A stretch of 64,000 nt of DNA. Source: Promicromonospora iranensis (GTDB lineage Bacteria; Actinomycetota; Actinomycetes; Actinomycetales; Cellulomonadaceae). The stretch is taken from contig NZ_JAJQMN010000001.1 in the NCBI RefSeq assembly GCF_028994775.1, positions 62,001 through 126,000 of the forward strand. Reading direction: 5' to 3'. Position 1 is the stretch's first letter; every line of letters begins with the position of its first letter. The notes below the pieces were generated by a model. The model did no database searches, was not told the origin of the DNA, and saw nothing but the letters and a program-made list of their open reading frames with translations. The position numbers were made by a program, and so were the translations under genes. Positions 1-9,021 of this stretch are shown piece by piece.

Positions 1-195
1 GTAGTCGTTGCCATTGGCCGCGTCGGTCACCCGGGCATGAGCGTTGAACACGCCGGGGGACGACATCTCCACGTTGGCGCAGCGGACGACCTCTGTGCCC
101 TCGCAGTTGTTCTTGACCTGTTCGGCCGACGCCGGCGGGGCGACGAGGATGGCTGTCCCCAGAGCGGCACCGAGTGCCGCGGTCAGAATACGCAT
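1..195 (-). CDS. secreted protein, 3' part outside the window
   Basis: A minus-strand frame starts at ATG 195 and runs off the left edge. It opens MRILTAALGAALGTAILVA, a hydrophobic stretch after one Arg, followed by a likely signal peptidase site after PPASA (residue about 25). The visible mature part has two cysteines (NNCEG and VRCAN). The family cannot be named from 65 residues. It diverges from the SDR gene at 310, so the interval 196-309 should carry both promoters. Confidence 0.6.
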   Translation of the reverse strand, partial: MRILTAALGAALGTAILVAPPASAEQVKNNCEGTEVVRCANVEMSSPGVFNAHARVTDAANGNDY

Positions 196-309
196 GACCT
201 GTCCGTTTTTTCGCATGACCGCAGTTCACACCCGTCGCCGGGGGCATGTTGCAGGATCATGCAGAACGGCAGGGCGGCGCCGGGGCCCGAGCGCCGGTTA
301 TCCTACGGC

Positions 310-1809
310 GTGCCAACGAAAGCGGGAATCGACCCGGAAGAGCTCGCCACCACCCTTCGGGTGCTGGGCAGTCTCAAGGACCTCGACCCCAACCATCCCG
401 ACGTCCAGACGGTCAAACGGGCGACCGGTTACATGTGGAAGCTGCTCAAAAAATCGCGGAAGGCCGCGGTCCGCGAGGAGCTTCAGGCGCACGACCGGAG
501 CATCATCGAGCAGACGGCGACCGGTTCGGCGGCGCGGATCGACGACGAGACCGCGGGCATCCCGCTGGTCTCGACCGCACCGGGAGCGTTCGCCGGGGAG
601 CTGCGCACCGCGCGCGGCTGCTACATCTGCAAGACGGACTACACCCTGGTCGACTCGTTCTACCACGGGCTGTGCCCCGACTGCGCCGCGAAGAGCCACA
701 CACGGCGTGACCAGCGCACGGACCTGACCGGACGCCGCGCCCTGCTCACCGGGGGCCGGGCGAAGATCGGCATGTACATCGCGCTGCGGCTGCTGCGCGA
801 CGGCGCCCACCTCACCATCACCACCCGCTTCCCGAAGGACGCGGTGCGCCGCTTCTCGGCGATGCCCGACGCCGCCGACTGGCTGCACCGGCTCAAGATC
901 GTCGGCATCGACCTGCGTGACCCCACCCAGGTGATCGCCCTCGCCGACGACGTCGCCGCGGCGGGTCCGCTCGACATCCTGGTCAACAACGCCTGCCAGA
1001 CGGTCCGCCGGTCCCCCGGGTCCTACTCGCAGCTCGTCACGGGCGAGTCGGCGCCGGTCGCCCCGCTCCCCCACGGGCTGGAAGCGCCGGAGATGGTCAC
1101 GTTCGACCGCATCTCGGAGGCGCACCCTGCCGCGATCGCGGGCGCGCTGACCGCCCTGTCGGTCGCCCACCACGAGGGCCAGTCGCAGGACGACGCCGTC
1201 GCGATGCACAGCGCGGCGTCCCTGACGGCTCTGGCGCTCCGGGCAGGCTCGGCCTCCCTGGACGCCCACCTGGCCGGCACGGCCGTCGACGCCGGCGGGC
1301 TGCTCCCCGACATGCAGACGACCAACTCGTGGACCCAGGTCGTGGACGAGGTCGACCCGCTGGAGCTCCTGGAGGTCCAGCTCTGCAACGCGATCGCGCC
1401 GTTCCTGCTCATCTCCCGGCTGCGGCCCGCGATGCGGGCCGCGACGGCCAAGTCGCGACGCGGGTACGTCGTCAACGTCTCGGCGATGGAGGGGCAGTTC
1501 TCCCGCCGGTACAAGTCCGCGGGACACCCGCACACCAACATGGCCAAGGCTGCCCTCAACATGCTGACCCGGACCTCCGCGGAGGAGATGTTCGAGAAGG
1601 ACCGGATCCTGATGACCGCGGTGGACACCGGGTGGATCACGGACGAGCGTCCGCACCAGGAGAAGCTGCGGCTCGCCGCCGAGGGCTGGCACGCACCCCT
1701 CGACCTGGTCGACGGCGCCGCCCGCGTCTACGACCCGATCGTCCAGGGCGAGGCCGGGACCGACCTGTACGGCTGCTTCCTCAAGGACTACGAGCCGTCG
1801 CCCTGGTAG
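310..1809 (+). CDS. atypical SDR-family oxidoreductase with N-terminal Cys4 zinc-binding-like segment
   Basis: About 499 residues from GTG 310; upstream starts in this frame would overlap the divergent secreted protein. Residues 1-90 are helical. Next come two CxxC pairs (CYIC and CPDC) suggesting a bound zinc. A Rossmann SDR domain begins near residue 140 with TGGRAKIG as the nucleotide loop and ILVNNAC as the structural NNA motif. At the usual YxxxK site the sequence is TNMAK, so the Lys is kept but the catalytic Tyr is Thr. The SDR core is split by an insertion of roughly 100 residues between the NNA motif and the active site. It is an NAD(P)-binding SDR relative of unknown substrate; oxidoreductase activity is uncertain because of the missing Tyr. 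Confidence 0.75.
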   Translation: MPTKAGIDPEELATTLRVLGSLKDLDPNHPDVQTVKRATGYMWKLLKKSRKAAVREELQAHDRSIIEQTATGSAARIDDETAGIPLVSTAPGAFAGELRTARGCYICKTDYTLVDSFYHGLCPDCAAKSHTRRDQRTDLTGRRALLTGGRAKIGMYIALRLLRDGAHLTITTRFPKDAVRRFSAMPDAADWLHRLKIVGIDLRDPTQVIALADDVAAAGPLDILVNNACQTVRRSPGSYSQLVTGESAPVAPLPHGLEAPEMVTFDRISEAHPAAIAGALTALSVAHHEGQSQDDAVAMHSAASLTALALRAGSASLDAHLAGTAVDAGGLLPDMQTTNSWTQVVDEVDPLELLEVQLCNAIAPFLLISRLRPAMRAATAKSRRGYVVNVSAMEGQFSRRYKSAGHPHTNMAKAALNMLTRTSAEEMFEKDRILMTAVDTGWITDERPHQEKLRLAAEGWHAPLDLVDGAARVYDPIVQGEAGTDLYGCFLKDYEPSPW

Positions 1810-1866
1810 GGACGTAGCAGCGGCGACGCGTCGGTTGGCCATCGCTCCCCGGCGCGTCGCCCTTGC

Positions 1867-2526
1867 TCAGACCAGCTGGACGCGCGTGTCGACGGCCGCC
1901 TTTCGCCTGAAGGGCACGAGGTTCTGGATGCCAGGCAGGCGCAGCCGGGCTCGCAGGGTCAGCGAGGCCACCACCGCCGTTCCTGCCGGCGCGCTGACAA
2001 GGAGGCGTAGCTCGCGGTTCGAGTGGAGGTAGTCCCCACCCTTGGCCATGAAGTCCCAGTAGGCCTTTCGGAAACCGGTGCCGGACGCCGTGACCGTCGG
2101 GAAGTAGATGGTCCGCTTCTGGGCGATCTCAGGTCCCAGCTCGACGTTCACGACGTTCACGACGGTGCTGAACGTCAGCCCCGCACCGACACGCGTCTCC
2201 ATCTCCACCGCCTCCTCCTGGACCTCGCTCGGAACCATGTCCTCGACGATCCCCTCCGGCGTGTCCGAAAGATCGACCACGAGGCGTGACCAGGCAAATC
2301 TGCACTCCGGGTGAGCATGGACAACGAGCATCAGCCCGACGTCGTACGCGGCCCGGCCGGGTTCGCCCGTGGCGACGAGGACCGGTGAACGCAAGGCGAG
2401 CCCGATACGGTTCTCGCGTCCCATCACCTCGATCGCCCGATCTTCTATCGGTGAGTAGCGCGACCGGTCGATCTCCTCGTAGTCGGGCTCGAGCTCGAAG
2501 GTCTCGACGAGCCTGAAGTCGTCCAT
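1867..2526 (-). CDS. unknown 219-residue protein in the CHAT/TPR operon
   Basis: ATG at 2526 is preceded by GGGAGGA at good spacing. It starts 15 bp after the CHAT protease stop, so it is the last gene of that operon. It has no signal peptide and no clear membrane helix. The N-terminal 60 residues are acidic; the middle and C-terminus alternate hydrophobic and polar residues as in a beta-rich fold (for example LTFSTVVNVVNVELG and LRLLVSAPAGTAVVASLTL), ending in a basic RRKAAVDTRVQLV tail. I do not recognise the family. By analogy with other CHAT-protease loci it could be the protease substrate or effector, but the sequence alone does not show this. Confidence 0.8.
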   Translation of the reverse strand: MDDFRLVETFELEPDYEEIDRSRYSPIEDRAIEVMGRENRIGLALRSPVLVATGEPGRAAYDVGLMLVVHAHPECRFAWSRLVVDLSDTPEGIVEDMVPSEVQEEAVEMETRVGAGLTFSTVVNVVNVELGPEIAQKRTIYFPTVTASGTGFRKAYWDFMAKGGDYLHSNRELRLLVSAPAGTAVVASLTLRARLRLPGIQNLVPFRRKAAVDTRVQLV

Positions 2527-2541
2527 CTCTGTCCTCCCGTG

Positions 2542-5127
2542 TCAGATCCAGGATCCGAGGAGCACGAAGCCTGCCCATCGGTCGAGGCGCCCGTCGTCGT
2601 CACGAGCCTGAAGTGCGGCGCTCCGCAACGCCTCCGCCTTGGTCGATCCGTACTGGAGCGCTGAGTAGAACAGCGACATCAGGTTGCGCGTCGCCGAGTC
2701 CGGCACCCTCCAGAGACTGGCCAGGACCGAGGAGGCGCCGGCGAAGAGCAGCGCACGTGGAAGTCCCATCGGGTCCTCGGACTGGCGAGCCTGGTAGACG
2801 GCGCTCTCACAAGCGGACAAGGTGACGAGGCCGAGGTCCGCTGCCCGCAGCCTCAGGATCTCCCGGGCGGTCAGCGTGCGATCCGCCATACGGATCCCTG
2901 ACGCCAACGGGTCCTCGGCGCTGAACTCCGCATGCGCTGCCACATGCACCAGACCTCCGCCGCCGAGTGCGGTCAGCAGGGCCGCGGCTGTCGCCCCCGC
3001 ACCGATCCGCGGATCGGCGCCCCAGCGTCGCGCGAGCTCGAGAGCTTCGTCCCGAGCGCCCGGAAGATCGTCGGTGGGGTCGCCGAACACGGCGTGCCGG
3101 AGCGGCCTCTCGCGGTCGGCGCCGAGCCGCCAGGACCTGACGAGCGAGATGCTGGGGCTGAACACGATCGGGTTACGTGCGATCAGCACATCGTCCCCGA
3201 GCCGCACCGCACCGAGCGGCACGTTGTGCAGAGGACCGGCTGGAGCAAGGACGAGGGTGCTGCCGGGCTCGCACAGGTCGACGAGCGGCGCGACGACGTC
3301 GGCGAGCTCGTGATGAAACAGGTCTTCGAGGTCCTCGGCCAGCTCACGCACTCGTGAGGCGGAGCCGAAGTTGGCGGAGATGAAGCGTGTCAGCCGTGTG
3401 CGATCGATCCGGGACGAGGTGATGCGCACCTGTTCATCGGTGCTGCCGACGGCCAGCAGCGCGAGGGTCTCGTCGTCCTGGAAGAACAGGTTCACGGCGA
3501 CGGCGCCGCCCGACGGTGCAGGTTCAGAACCGGCGAGCGCCAGGGAGACCTCAGCGGGCGCGGCCGGTCGCGCCTCGCGCACCGCGACGTACTCTCGGGC
3601 ACGCGACCCCGAGGTTGCGATGGCTCGCCAGACGGATGCCAGGGCCGCCTCGGCGTCGTCGTACCTGTGCCAGAACGCGGCGTCGCGCTGCCTACTTTCT
3701 CTGAGAAGCCGGCGGTGCGCCAGAAGGTTGGCCTCGGCGGACGCCAGCTCGGAGGGGACCTCCGCGGGCGCAGCGAGAGGCACGTCGCCCGCCATGTCCA
3801 GGAACGTCCTGGCGCGGAGGGTTTCTATCGCTGCCCAGGCCGCGGCCTTGTGGTCCTGGGAACCTGTGGTCCGCGCGAGCTCGATCTGGACCTGGACCTG
3901 CGCCACGAGCGCCTGGCTTCGTTGCTCCTGTGCGGCGAGCCGGGAGGTCTCGTCGACGGCAGCGCCCCGCACCGTCTCACCAAGGTCCGTGGCGAGGTCG
4001 AGGAGCTCGGAGGCCCGTGCCAGATCTCCGGACTCGCGAAGGAACCCGGCAATCTCGAAGGCAAGGTCGAAACCGTCGTCGAGATCGATGACCCGATGGT
4101 GGCGCCCGTCCGACGCTGTCCAGACGTGTGGGTCCCCGGGCCGAGCATCCTGGCTGATGAGTTCGAGGGCGCTGATGTAGCGGTCGATAGCGGAGCCATG
4201 GCGTGGGGCCTTTCGGAGCACACGCGCCTCCGCAATCTCGATCCTCGCCAGGAGCCCGGACTTTCCACTCTCGGCGACGAGGTCCCGAGCCCTTGCAAGC
4301 GCTGCGAGCGCTGAACGTGGGACGCCGAGAGTGCCGTAGGTCTCTCCCAGCGAGCTCAAGGCCGCCGCGAGGATCCGCCCGTTGAAAAGGCCACCCTCGT
4401 CACGCTCCGCGACGTCAACTGCCGCCCGGAAGCTCGAGAGCGCCCTCTCAGGGTTTCCCTGGTCGATCCAGTACCTCCCCTTCTGCATGAGCTGGGCCGT
4501 CTCGCCGTTCGTCGACCGATCGTCGAGGCTGTGCTCGATCTCGAGGTGCCGGTAGTGCGCCGCCGCCCTCTCGTCGCCGACCTGCCAGGCTGCCCGCGCC
4601 AGGCTGCCGTAGAGGCTGGCTGCCCCGCTGCCGCCGCCCATCAGCCGCTCGACGGCAGGACGTTGCATGCTCCCGGAACGGCGACGTCTCTCCTGCTCCT
4701 GGTCGTGATAGCGCTCTGCCTCGCGCAGGAGCGCATAGGCGCGCTCGGCTGTGCCCTGCATGCCCGCCAGCTTGGCCAGGCCGCTGAGCGCGGCACAGAT
4801 CAGGCTGTCCCTGCCTACCCCGAGCTGGTTGGACTCCGGCCCGTAGTCGTCTGGCAGCGACCGGGCGAGCTCGAGGTGTACCTCCGCCCACCGGCGCGCG
4901 GTGATGGTGTCGCGGTTGCCGTCTCGATAGGTGACGGACAGCGACTGCGCCGGCACGATCATGGCGAACCGTGCCTCGGTGGGCGCCGAGGCCATCCAGG
5001 ACCCCAGCGCCCCCGACTCGGTGAGACGTATGAAGTCGGCGAAGACCGGATCGCGGAGCATCGCGTCCCTCAGCAGATCGCCGCGCTGCCTCCCTCCGGT
5101 GCCGCTCGGCGTGGGGTAGGAAGCCAC
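2542..5127 (-). CDS. TPR-CHAT domain protein (caspase-like cysteine protease)
   Basis: 861 residues from GTG 5127, only 3 bp after the stop of the upstream TPR gene. Residues about 95-460 are helical repeats of TPR type (for example ALSSFRAAVDVAERDEGG and ALAALARARDLVAES). The C-terminal 270 residues are a CHAT domain (Caspase HetF Associated with TPRs). The expected dyad is visible: His732 in VHVAAHAEFS and Cys773 in LVTLSACES, followed by GLPRALLFAGASSVLASLW, typical of the family. CHAT proteins are caspase-fold proteases, often activated through their TPR part by a partner or signal. No signal peptide, so cytoplasmic. Its partners are probably the flanking operon genes. Confidence 0.9.
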   Translation of the reverse strand: MASYPTPSGTGGRQRGDLLRDAMLRDPVFADFIRLTESGALGSWMASAPTEARFAMIVPAQSLSVTYRDGNRDTITARRWAEVHLELARSLPDDYGPESNQLGVGRDSLICAALSGLAKLAGMQGTAERAYALLREAERYHDQEQERRRRSGSMQRPAVERLMGGGSGAASLYGSLARAAWQVGDERAAAHYRHLEIEHSLDDRSTNGETAQLMQKGRYWIDQGNPERALSSFRAAVDVAERDEGGLFNGRILAAALSSLGETYGTLGVPRSALAALARARDLVAESGKSGLLARIEIAEARVLRKAPRHGSAIDRYISALELISQDARPGDPHVWTASDGRHHRVIDLDDGFDLAFEIAGFLRESGDLARASELLDLATDLGETVRGAAVDETSRLAAQEQRSQALVAQVQVQIELARTTGSQDHKAAAWAAIETLRARTFLDMAGDVPLAAPAEVPSELASAEANLLAHRRLLRESRQRDAAFWHRYDDAEAALASVWRAIATSGSRAREYVAVREARPAAPAEVSLALAGSEPAPSGGAVAVNLFFQDDETLALLAVGSTDEQVRITSSRIDRTRLTRFISANFGSASRVRELAEDLEDLFHHELADVVAPLVDLCEPGSTLVLAPAGPLHNVPLGAVRLGDDVLIARNPIVFSPSISLVRSWRLGADRERPLRHAVFGDPTDDLPGARDEALELARRWGADPRIGAGATAAALLTALGGGGLVHVAAHAEFSAEDPLASGIRMADRTLTAREILRLRAADLGLVTLSACESAVYQARQSEDPMGLPRALLFAGASSVLASLWRVPDSATRNLMSLFYSALQYGSTKAEALRSAALQARDDDGRLDRWAGFVLLGSWI

Positions 5128-5130
5128 CCG

Positions 5131-6804
5131 TCACCAACCTCTGTCGGGGTTCGACAAGGCCTCGTTCACCTGCTGGAGTGCCTCCGACGCGCCGCCGTAG
5201 GCGGGGTCGAGGGCGAGCGCCTGCTCGTAGTGGCGCCTTGCCAGGTGGAGGTCGCCCTGCCCGCGGACGATGGCGTCACCAAGGAATCTGTAGGCCTGGG
5301 GCGTGGGGCGGATCGCGATCGACTCCTCGAAGTAGGCCGCAGCGATCGCGTACTCACCCAGCATGAAGTGGGCGTCACCCAGCCACAGGTGCGCAACCTG
5401 GTGGTCGGGTTCGAGGTCTATGACCGCCTTGTACTCGGTGATCGCTTCGCGGAACCTGCGCTGTGCGAAGAGGTTCTCTGCCGTAGCGAAGTGCATCTCG
5501 GCCGGGGACTCGGGCCGCAGACCTGCGGGAAGGTATCGGCGCACCTTCGCAAAGGTCTCAGGATCCTTGGCCGCAACCTCGTCGCGCATCTGCCGGGCCT
5601 GCTCCGGGTCGAGCGAAAGGATGGTGGCGGCCAGCATCTGTTCCTTGATGGTGCGCGGATCGATCGACGGGTCGATCGTCATCGTCCCGTCGCGAAGGAG
5701 CACCCGGAGCTCGAGCTCGGGCGCCTGGGTCGCTCTCTCCTCGGCCTCGATCATCTCGCTGGACAGGTAGGCCAGCTCAGGAAGCTCACCGCCTGCCCGC
5801 ACCAGGCGGTCGGCCCACTGCCCGGCCTCGGGTGCTCTGACGGTGTCGGCGAGCATCACCATGGCCCTGAGCAGCTCGACGGAGGCCGGCCGGGTCCGTT
5901 GCTCGAGCGTGTCGAGCACGAGCGCCTGCGCCGTAGGCCATTGCTGAAGCTGCGTCAGCGTCCAGGCCATCTCGATCAGGGTCTGGTCACGGTCGTCGCC
6001 GCGGTCGAGCATGTCGCGCAGGAGAACGAGTCGCGGCTCCCACAGCCGGAGGCTGCCCAGGGAACTGACGAGCCTGTCGACGATGTCGTACGCACCGATA
6101 CCCAGCGTCCGCAACCAGTTGACGAGCTCCAGTACTCGTTGCGGCTCCTCGACCGCCTCGACAAGCGCAAAGCTCAGGATGCCCAGCTCGTCCTCCGACG
6201 CCGTGAACGTCGTCGTGGGAACCAGCCCGCCAGTGATGAGGCCGTGTGTCATCGAGATGATCCTGGCGTGTCGGGCGACCGGTTCATCGAGTCGCCGCGC
6301 GCACCCTGGATCAACCTCGTCGACACCTCTCAGCGCACGGGACAGCAAATCAGGGACCGCGCCCTTCTCCAGTTGGTCAGGTTCGAAGGCTGCCGCGGCT
6401 GCGAGCTCGGCAAGACGGGCGGGCAGCCGCTCACCGAGGTCGTCGTAGGTGTCACGGGCCAGGAGGAAGTGCCGTCGACCCTGGTCTGACACCAGACGAA
6501 GCGCGAGTCCGATGAGGAAGTGGCCGTCCGCGGCCTCCTTGCTGTCCGGGAGGCTGAGAGCGACGAGGATCTCGCCCGCTGCCCTCACTGCCCTGCTCCC
6601 CGCCAGCACCTCCGCGCGAACGGACCTGAGCACGTACCCGCGGTCAGGGAGCAAGAGTTCCCGCTCCTCGCGGGCGAGGGCACGCATGCGGTCAGGAGGG
6701 AGCGCCAACGCCTCGTCGAACAAGCGAACGGCGGCAGGATCGAAGACCCGACCGCTCTCGCTCGTCCGGGAGATCCACTCCGCACCGACCGCGCTGTACA
6801 CCAT
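5131..6804 (-). CDS. tetratricopeptide repeat protein, partner of CHAT protease
   Basis: About 557 residues from ATG 6804, preceded by a GGGGGG stretch; the frame is open to 6966 but that extension has no better ribosome site. The C-terminal 120 residues contain three consecutive TPRs (AENLFAQRRFREAITEYKAV, AHLWLGDAHFMLGEYAIAAA and LARRHYEQALALDPAYGG). The rest is helical with no recognisable catalytic motif. It is the first gene of a minus-strand operon with the CHAT protease (3 bp gap) and the 219-residue protein. It may be a sensor or adaptor presenting a signal to the protease; this is inferred from context only. Confidence 0.8.
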   Translation of the reverse strand: MVYSAVGAEWISRTSESGRVFDPAAVRLFDEALALPPDRMRALAREERELLLPDRGYVLRSVRAEVLAGSRAVRAAGEILVALSLPDSKEAADGHFLIGLALRLVSDQGRRHFLLARDTYDDLGERLPARLAELAAAAAFEPDQLEKGAVPDLLSRALRGVDEVDPGCARRLDEPVARHARIISMTHGLITGGLVPTTTFTASEDELGILSFALVEAVEEPQRVLELVNWLRTLGIGAYDIVDRLVSSLGSLRLWEPRLVLLRDMLDRGDDRDQTLIEMAWTLTQLQQWPTAQALVLDTLEQRTRPASVELLRAMVMLADTVRAPEAGQWADRLVRAGGELPELAYLSSEMIEAEERATQAPELELRVLLRDGTMTIDPSIDPRTIKEQMLAATILSLDPEQARQMRDEVAAKDPETFAKVRRYLPAGLRPESPAEMHFATAENLFAQRRFREAITEYKAVIDLEPDHQVAHLWLGDAHFMLGEYAIAAAYFEESIAIRPTPQAYRFLGDAIVRGQGDLHLARRHYEQALALDPAYGGASEALQQVNEALSNPDRGW

Positions 6805-7078
6805 GAGCCCCCCGCGCCTGATGAACGGCGGCAGCATGCCGGACGGGTACGCCACTCGCCGTGCGTGCGCTGGATGCTGCCATGAGACGGCACCCGGTGC
6901 AATCACCACGAGCGGTCCCGCCGTTCTCCTGGTCGGTCGTACCGGAGCGTGCCCGGCGACAATCATGTCGACCGGCGAGCCGACGCCATACCGACACGGA
7001 ACACGGCTCGCCGGACGCAGCCTGGTCGAGCGGGTCGAAGGCTCAAGATCAGGAGCATCTGGCTGCGCCGCCTGCCGG

Positions 7079-7747
7079 TCAGACCAGGCCGGCGTCGCGA
7101 ATCCGCAGCGCGATGGTCACCCGGTTGTCGGTCTCGAGCTTGAGGAAGATGCGGGTCACCGTCGCCTTGACGGTGGCGACGCTGATGAACAGCCGCGCCG
7201 CGATCTCCGCGTTGCTCGCACCACGGGAGATCTCCATCGCGACGTCGAGCTCGCGCGGCGTCAGGACGTCGAGCTCGGCGCGCGCCCGCTCCCGCGCGGC
7301 GCCGTCGGCCGTGCCGGCCGTCGCCGCGGTGATCACCTGACGGGCAACGGTCGGTGACATGGCGGGCTCGCCGTCGGACACGGACCGGATGGCGGCGATC
7401 ACCTTGTCGGGTGCGGCGTCCTTCAGGATGTAACCCGAGACGCCCGCGGCGAGGGCACGCAGCACGAGGTCGTCCACGTGGAACGTGGTCAGCATGATGA
7501 TCGCGGGCGGGTCGGGTCGCTGGAGCAGGCCTTCTGCCGTCGTGACGCCGTCCTGGACAGGCATGCGGACGTCCATGAGCACCACGTCGGGGGCGAGATC
7601 GCGCGTCGCGATCTCGGCTTCGATCCCGTCAGCGGCTTCGCCCACGATCTCGATATCGCTCTCACCGCCGAGGATCAGGCGGAGGCCGCGGCGTACGAGC
7701 GGGTCGTCGTCGACGAGCAGGAGGCGGATCACGGGGTCTCGCTCCAT
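7079..7747 (-). CDS. NarL/FixJ-type response regulator
   Basis: 222 residues. The N-terminal receiver domain has the acidic pair LLVDDDPLVRR, the phosphoacceptor Asp59 in VVLMDVRMP, Thr in IIMLTTFH and Lys in YILKDAA. The C-terminal LuxR-type HTH begins at LTPRELDVAMEISRGASNAEIAARL. It overlaps the end of the sensor kinase gene by 19 bp, so the two are co-transcribed and translationally coupled. The likely target is the divergent ABC exporter operon at 9022, as is common for such pairs in actinobacteria. Confidence 0.93.
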   Translation of the reverse strand: MERDPVIRLLLVDDDPLVRRGLRLILGGESDIEIVGEAADGIEAEIATRDLAPDVVLMDVRMPVQDGVTTAEGLLQRPDPPAIIMLTTFHVDDLVLRALAAGVSGYILKDAAPDKVIAAIRSVSDGEPAMSPTVARQVITAATAGTADGAARERARAELDVLTPRELDVAMEISRGASNAEIAARLFISVATVKATVTRIFLKLETDNRVTIALRIRDAGLV

Positions 7748-8859
7748 GGCAGAGATGCCTCCACGACAAATCGGTCGCCGTCGTTGTGATGGGTCAGGGT
7801 GCCGCCGACCAGAGCCGCGCGCTCGCCGAGCCCGATGAGCCCCAGCCCGTCGGACGATACGGGGAGCCCGCCCGGGGAGTCTGCCGCGTTCGTCACGCGG
7901 ACGTCGACGGAGGTCCCCGACGCACCGCTCAGCTCGACGGTCACGGGTGCGCCCGGCGCGTGCTTGCGTGCGTTGGTCAGGGCCTCCTGCACGATGCGAT
8001 AGACGTGCCTGCCCACCTGAGGGGGCAGCTGCTCGACGTGCTCGAGCTCCGAGCGGTACTCGACGCGCTGCCCCGCCTCCCGCACCTCGGAGACGAGGGC
8101 GGCCAGATCATCGAAGGAGGGCTGCGGGCCACCCAGCGGGTCCTCCTCGCGCAGGGAGCCGAGGGTGACGCGCAGCTCCTCGAGCGAGGCATGGGCGTTG
8201 TCCCGGATGACCGCCGCCGCCTGGCGGACCTCGTCGGCGGTCAGGTCACTGCGGTGCGCGAGCGCACCGGCGTGCAGGGAGAGGATCGACAGCCGGTGGG
8301 CGAGCACATCGTGCATCTCGCGCGCGATCCTCGCCCGTTCCCCCGCACGCGCACGCTCCAGCCCGTCGCGACGCTCCCCTTCCCGCCGCCGTTCCTCCGA
8401 CAGCGCGAGGTCCCGCGTGCTCCGCAGGTACAGGCCGAAGCCGACCAGGCACGCGATCGTCACGGTGCTGCCGATCGCGGCGACCAGGGTGGGCACCTCC
8501 CATCCGGAGGCGGCGAACGAGGTGCCGACGAGCGCGAGCCACAGCACCGCGCAGGCCCCGGCGGTACGCCGGCCGTCGCGGTGGGTGGCGAGCGAGACGA
8601 GAGCGACGAACGCGGCACCCGTGGCCGAACCCGACCAGATCGTGAACAGGGCGGTCACGACCGCGATGGTGAACGGCAGTCGCCTGCGCCAGCGCAGCAG
8701 GATCAGGCCGACCACTCCGAGGCCCAGGTTGAGTGCGCCCTCCGGCCACTCGCCGATGCCCTGCGCGACGACGAACCCCCAGCCGAGCGCGGTCAGCACC
8801 AGGGGCACCGACGCGAGGACGTACCGCAGCAGCTCTTGCCGGCCAGTGAGGGGTTTCAT
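7729..8859 (-). CDS. sensor histidine kinase (HisKA_3/HATPase_c type)
   Basis: 376 residues from ATG 8859; longer frames upstream would run through the divergent promoter. About five membrane segments fill residues 10-145, with almost no extracytoplasmic loop, so it probably senses a membrane or cell-envelope signal. The dimerisation helix carries the phosphoacceptor His183 in AREMHDVLAHRLS. The ATPase domain has the N box IVQEALTNARKHA and the G boxes SSDGLGLIGLGERAALVGG. It is followed, with overlap, by its response regulator. Confidence 0.92.
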   Translation of the reverse strand: MKPLTGRQELLRYVLASVPLVLTALGWGFVVAQGIGEWPEGALNLGLGVVGLILLRWRRRLPFTIAVVTALFTIWSGSATGAAFVALVSLATHRDGRRTAGACAVLWLALVGTSFAASGWEVPTLVAAIGSTVTIACLVGFGLYLRSTRDLALSEERRREGERRDGLERARAGERARIAREMHDVLAHRLSILSLHAGALAHRSDLTADEVRQAAAVIRDNAHASLEELRVTLGSLREEDPLGGPQPSFDDLAALVSEVREAGQRVEYRSELEHVEQLPPQVGRHVYRIVQEALTNARKHAPGAPVTVELSGASGTSVDVRVTNAADSPGGLPVSSDGLGLIGLGERAALVGGTLTHHNDGDRFVVEASLPWSETP

Positions 8860-9021
8860 CGCGACCGATCGTAGGCAGCCGGTGGGTACGGTGCCCAGCG
8901 ACCTTGGGCGATGAACCGCTCGACCGAGGTCGACGATCCGGCCCGTGCGAGGCAGACCTGCGGCGCCCGGTGTGGCCCAGGGTCCGTAGCCCCCGCGCCC
9001 CGCGGCGGGTGGACTGGGCCC

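Noticed and set aside
4531-6489. Plus-strand open frame of about 650 codons opposite the CHAT and TPR genes
   Set aside because: It is the antisense shadow of two well-supported genes, has no domain, and its composition (Gly/Arg/Leu/Val-rich) is that of antisense high-GC DNA.
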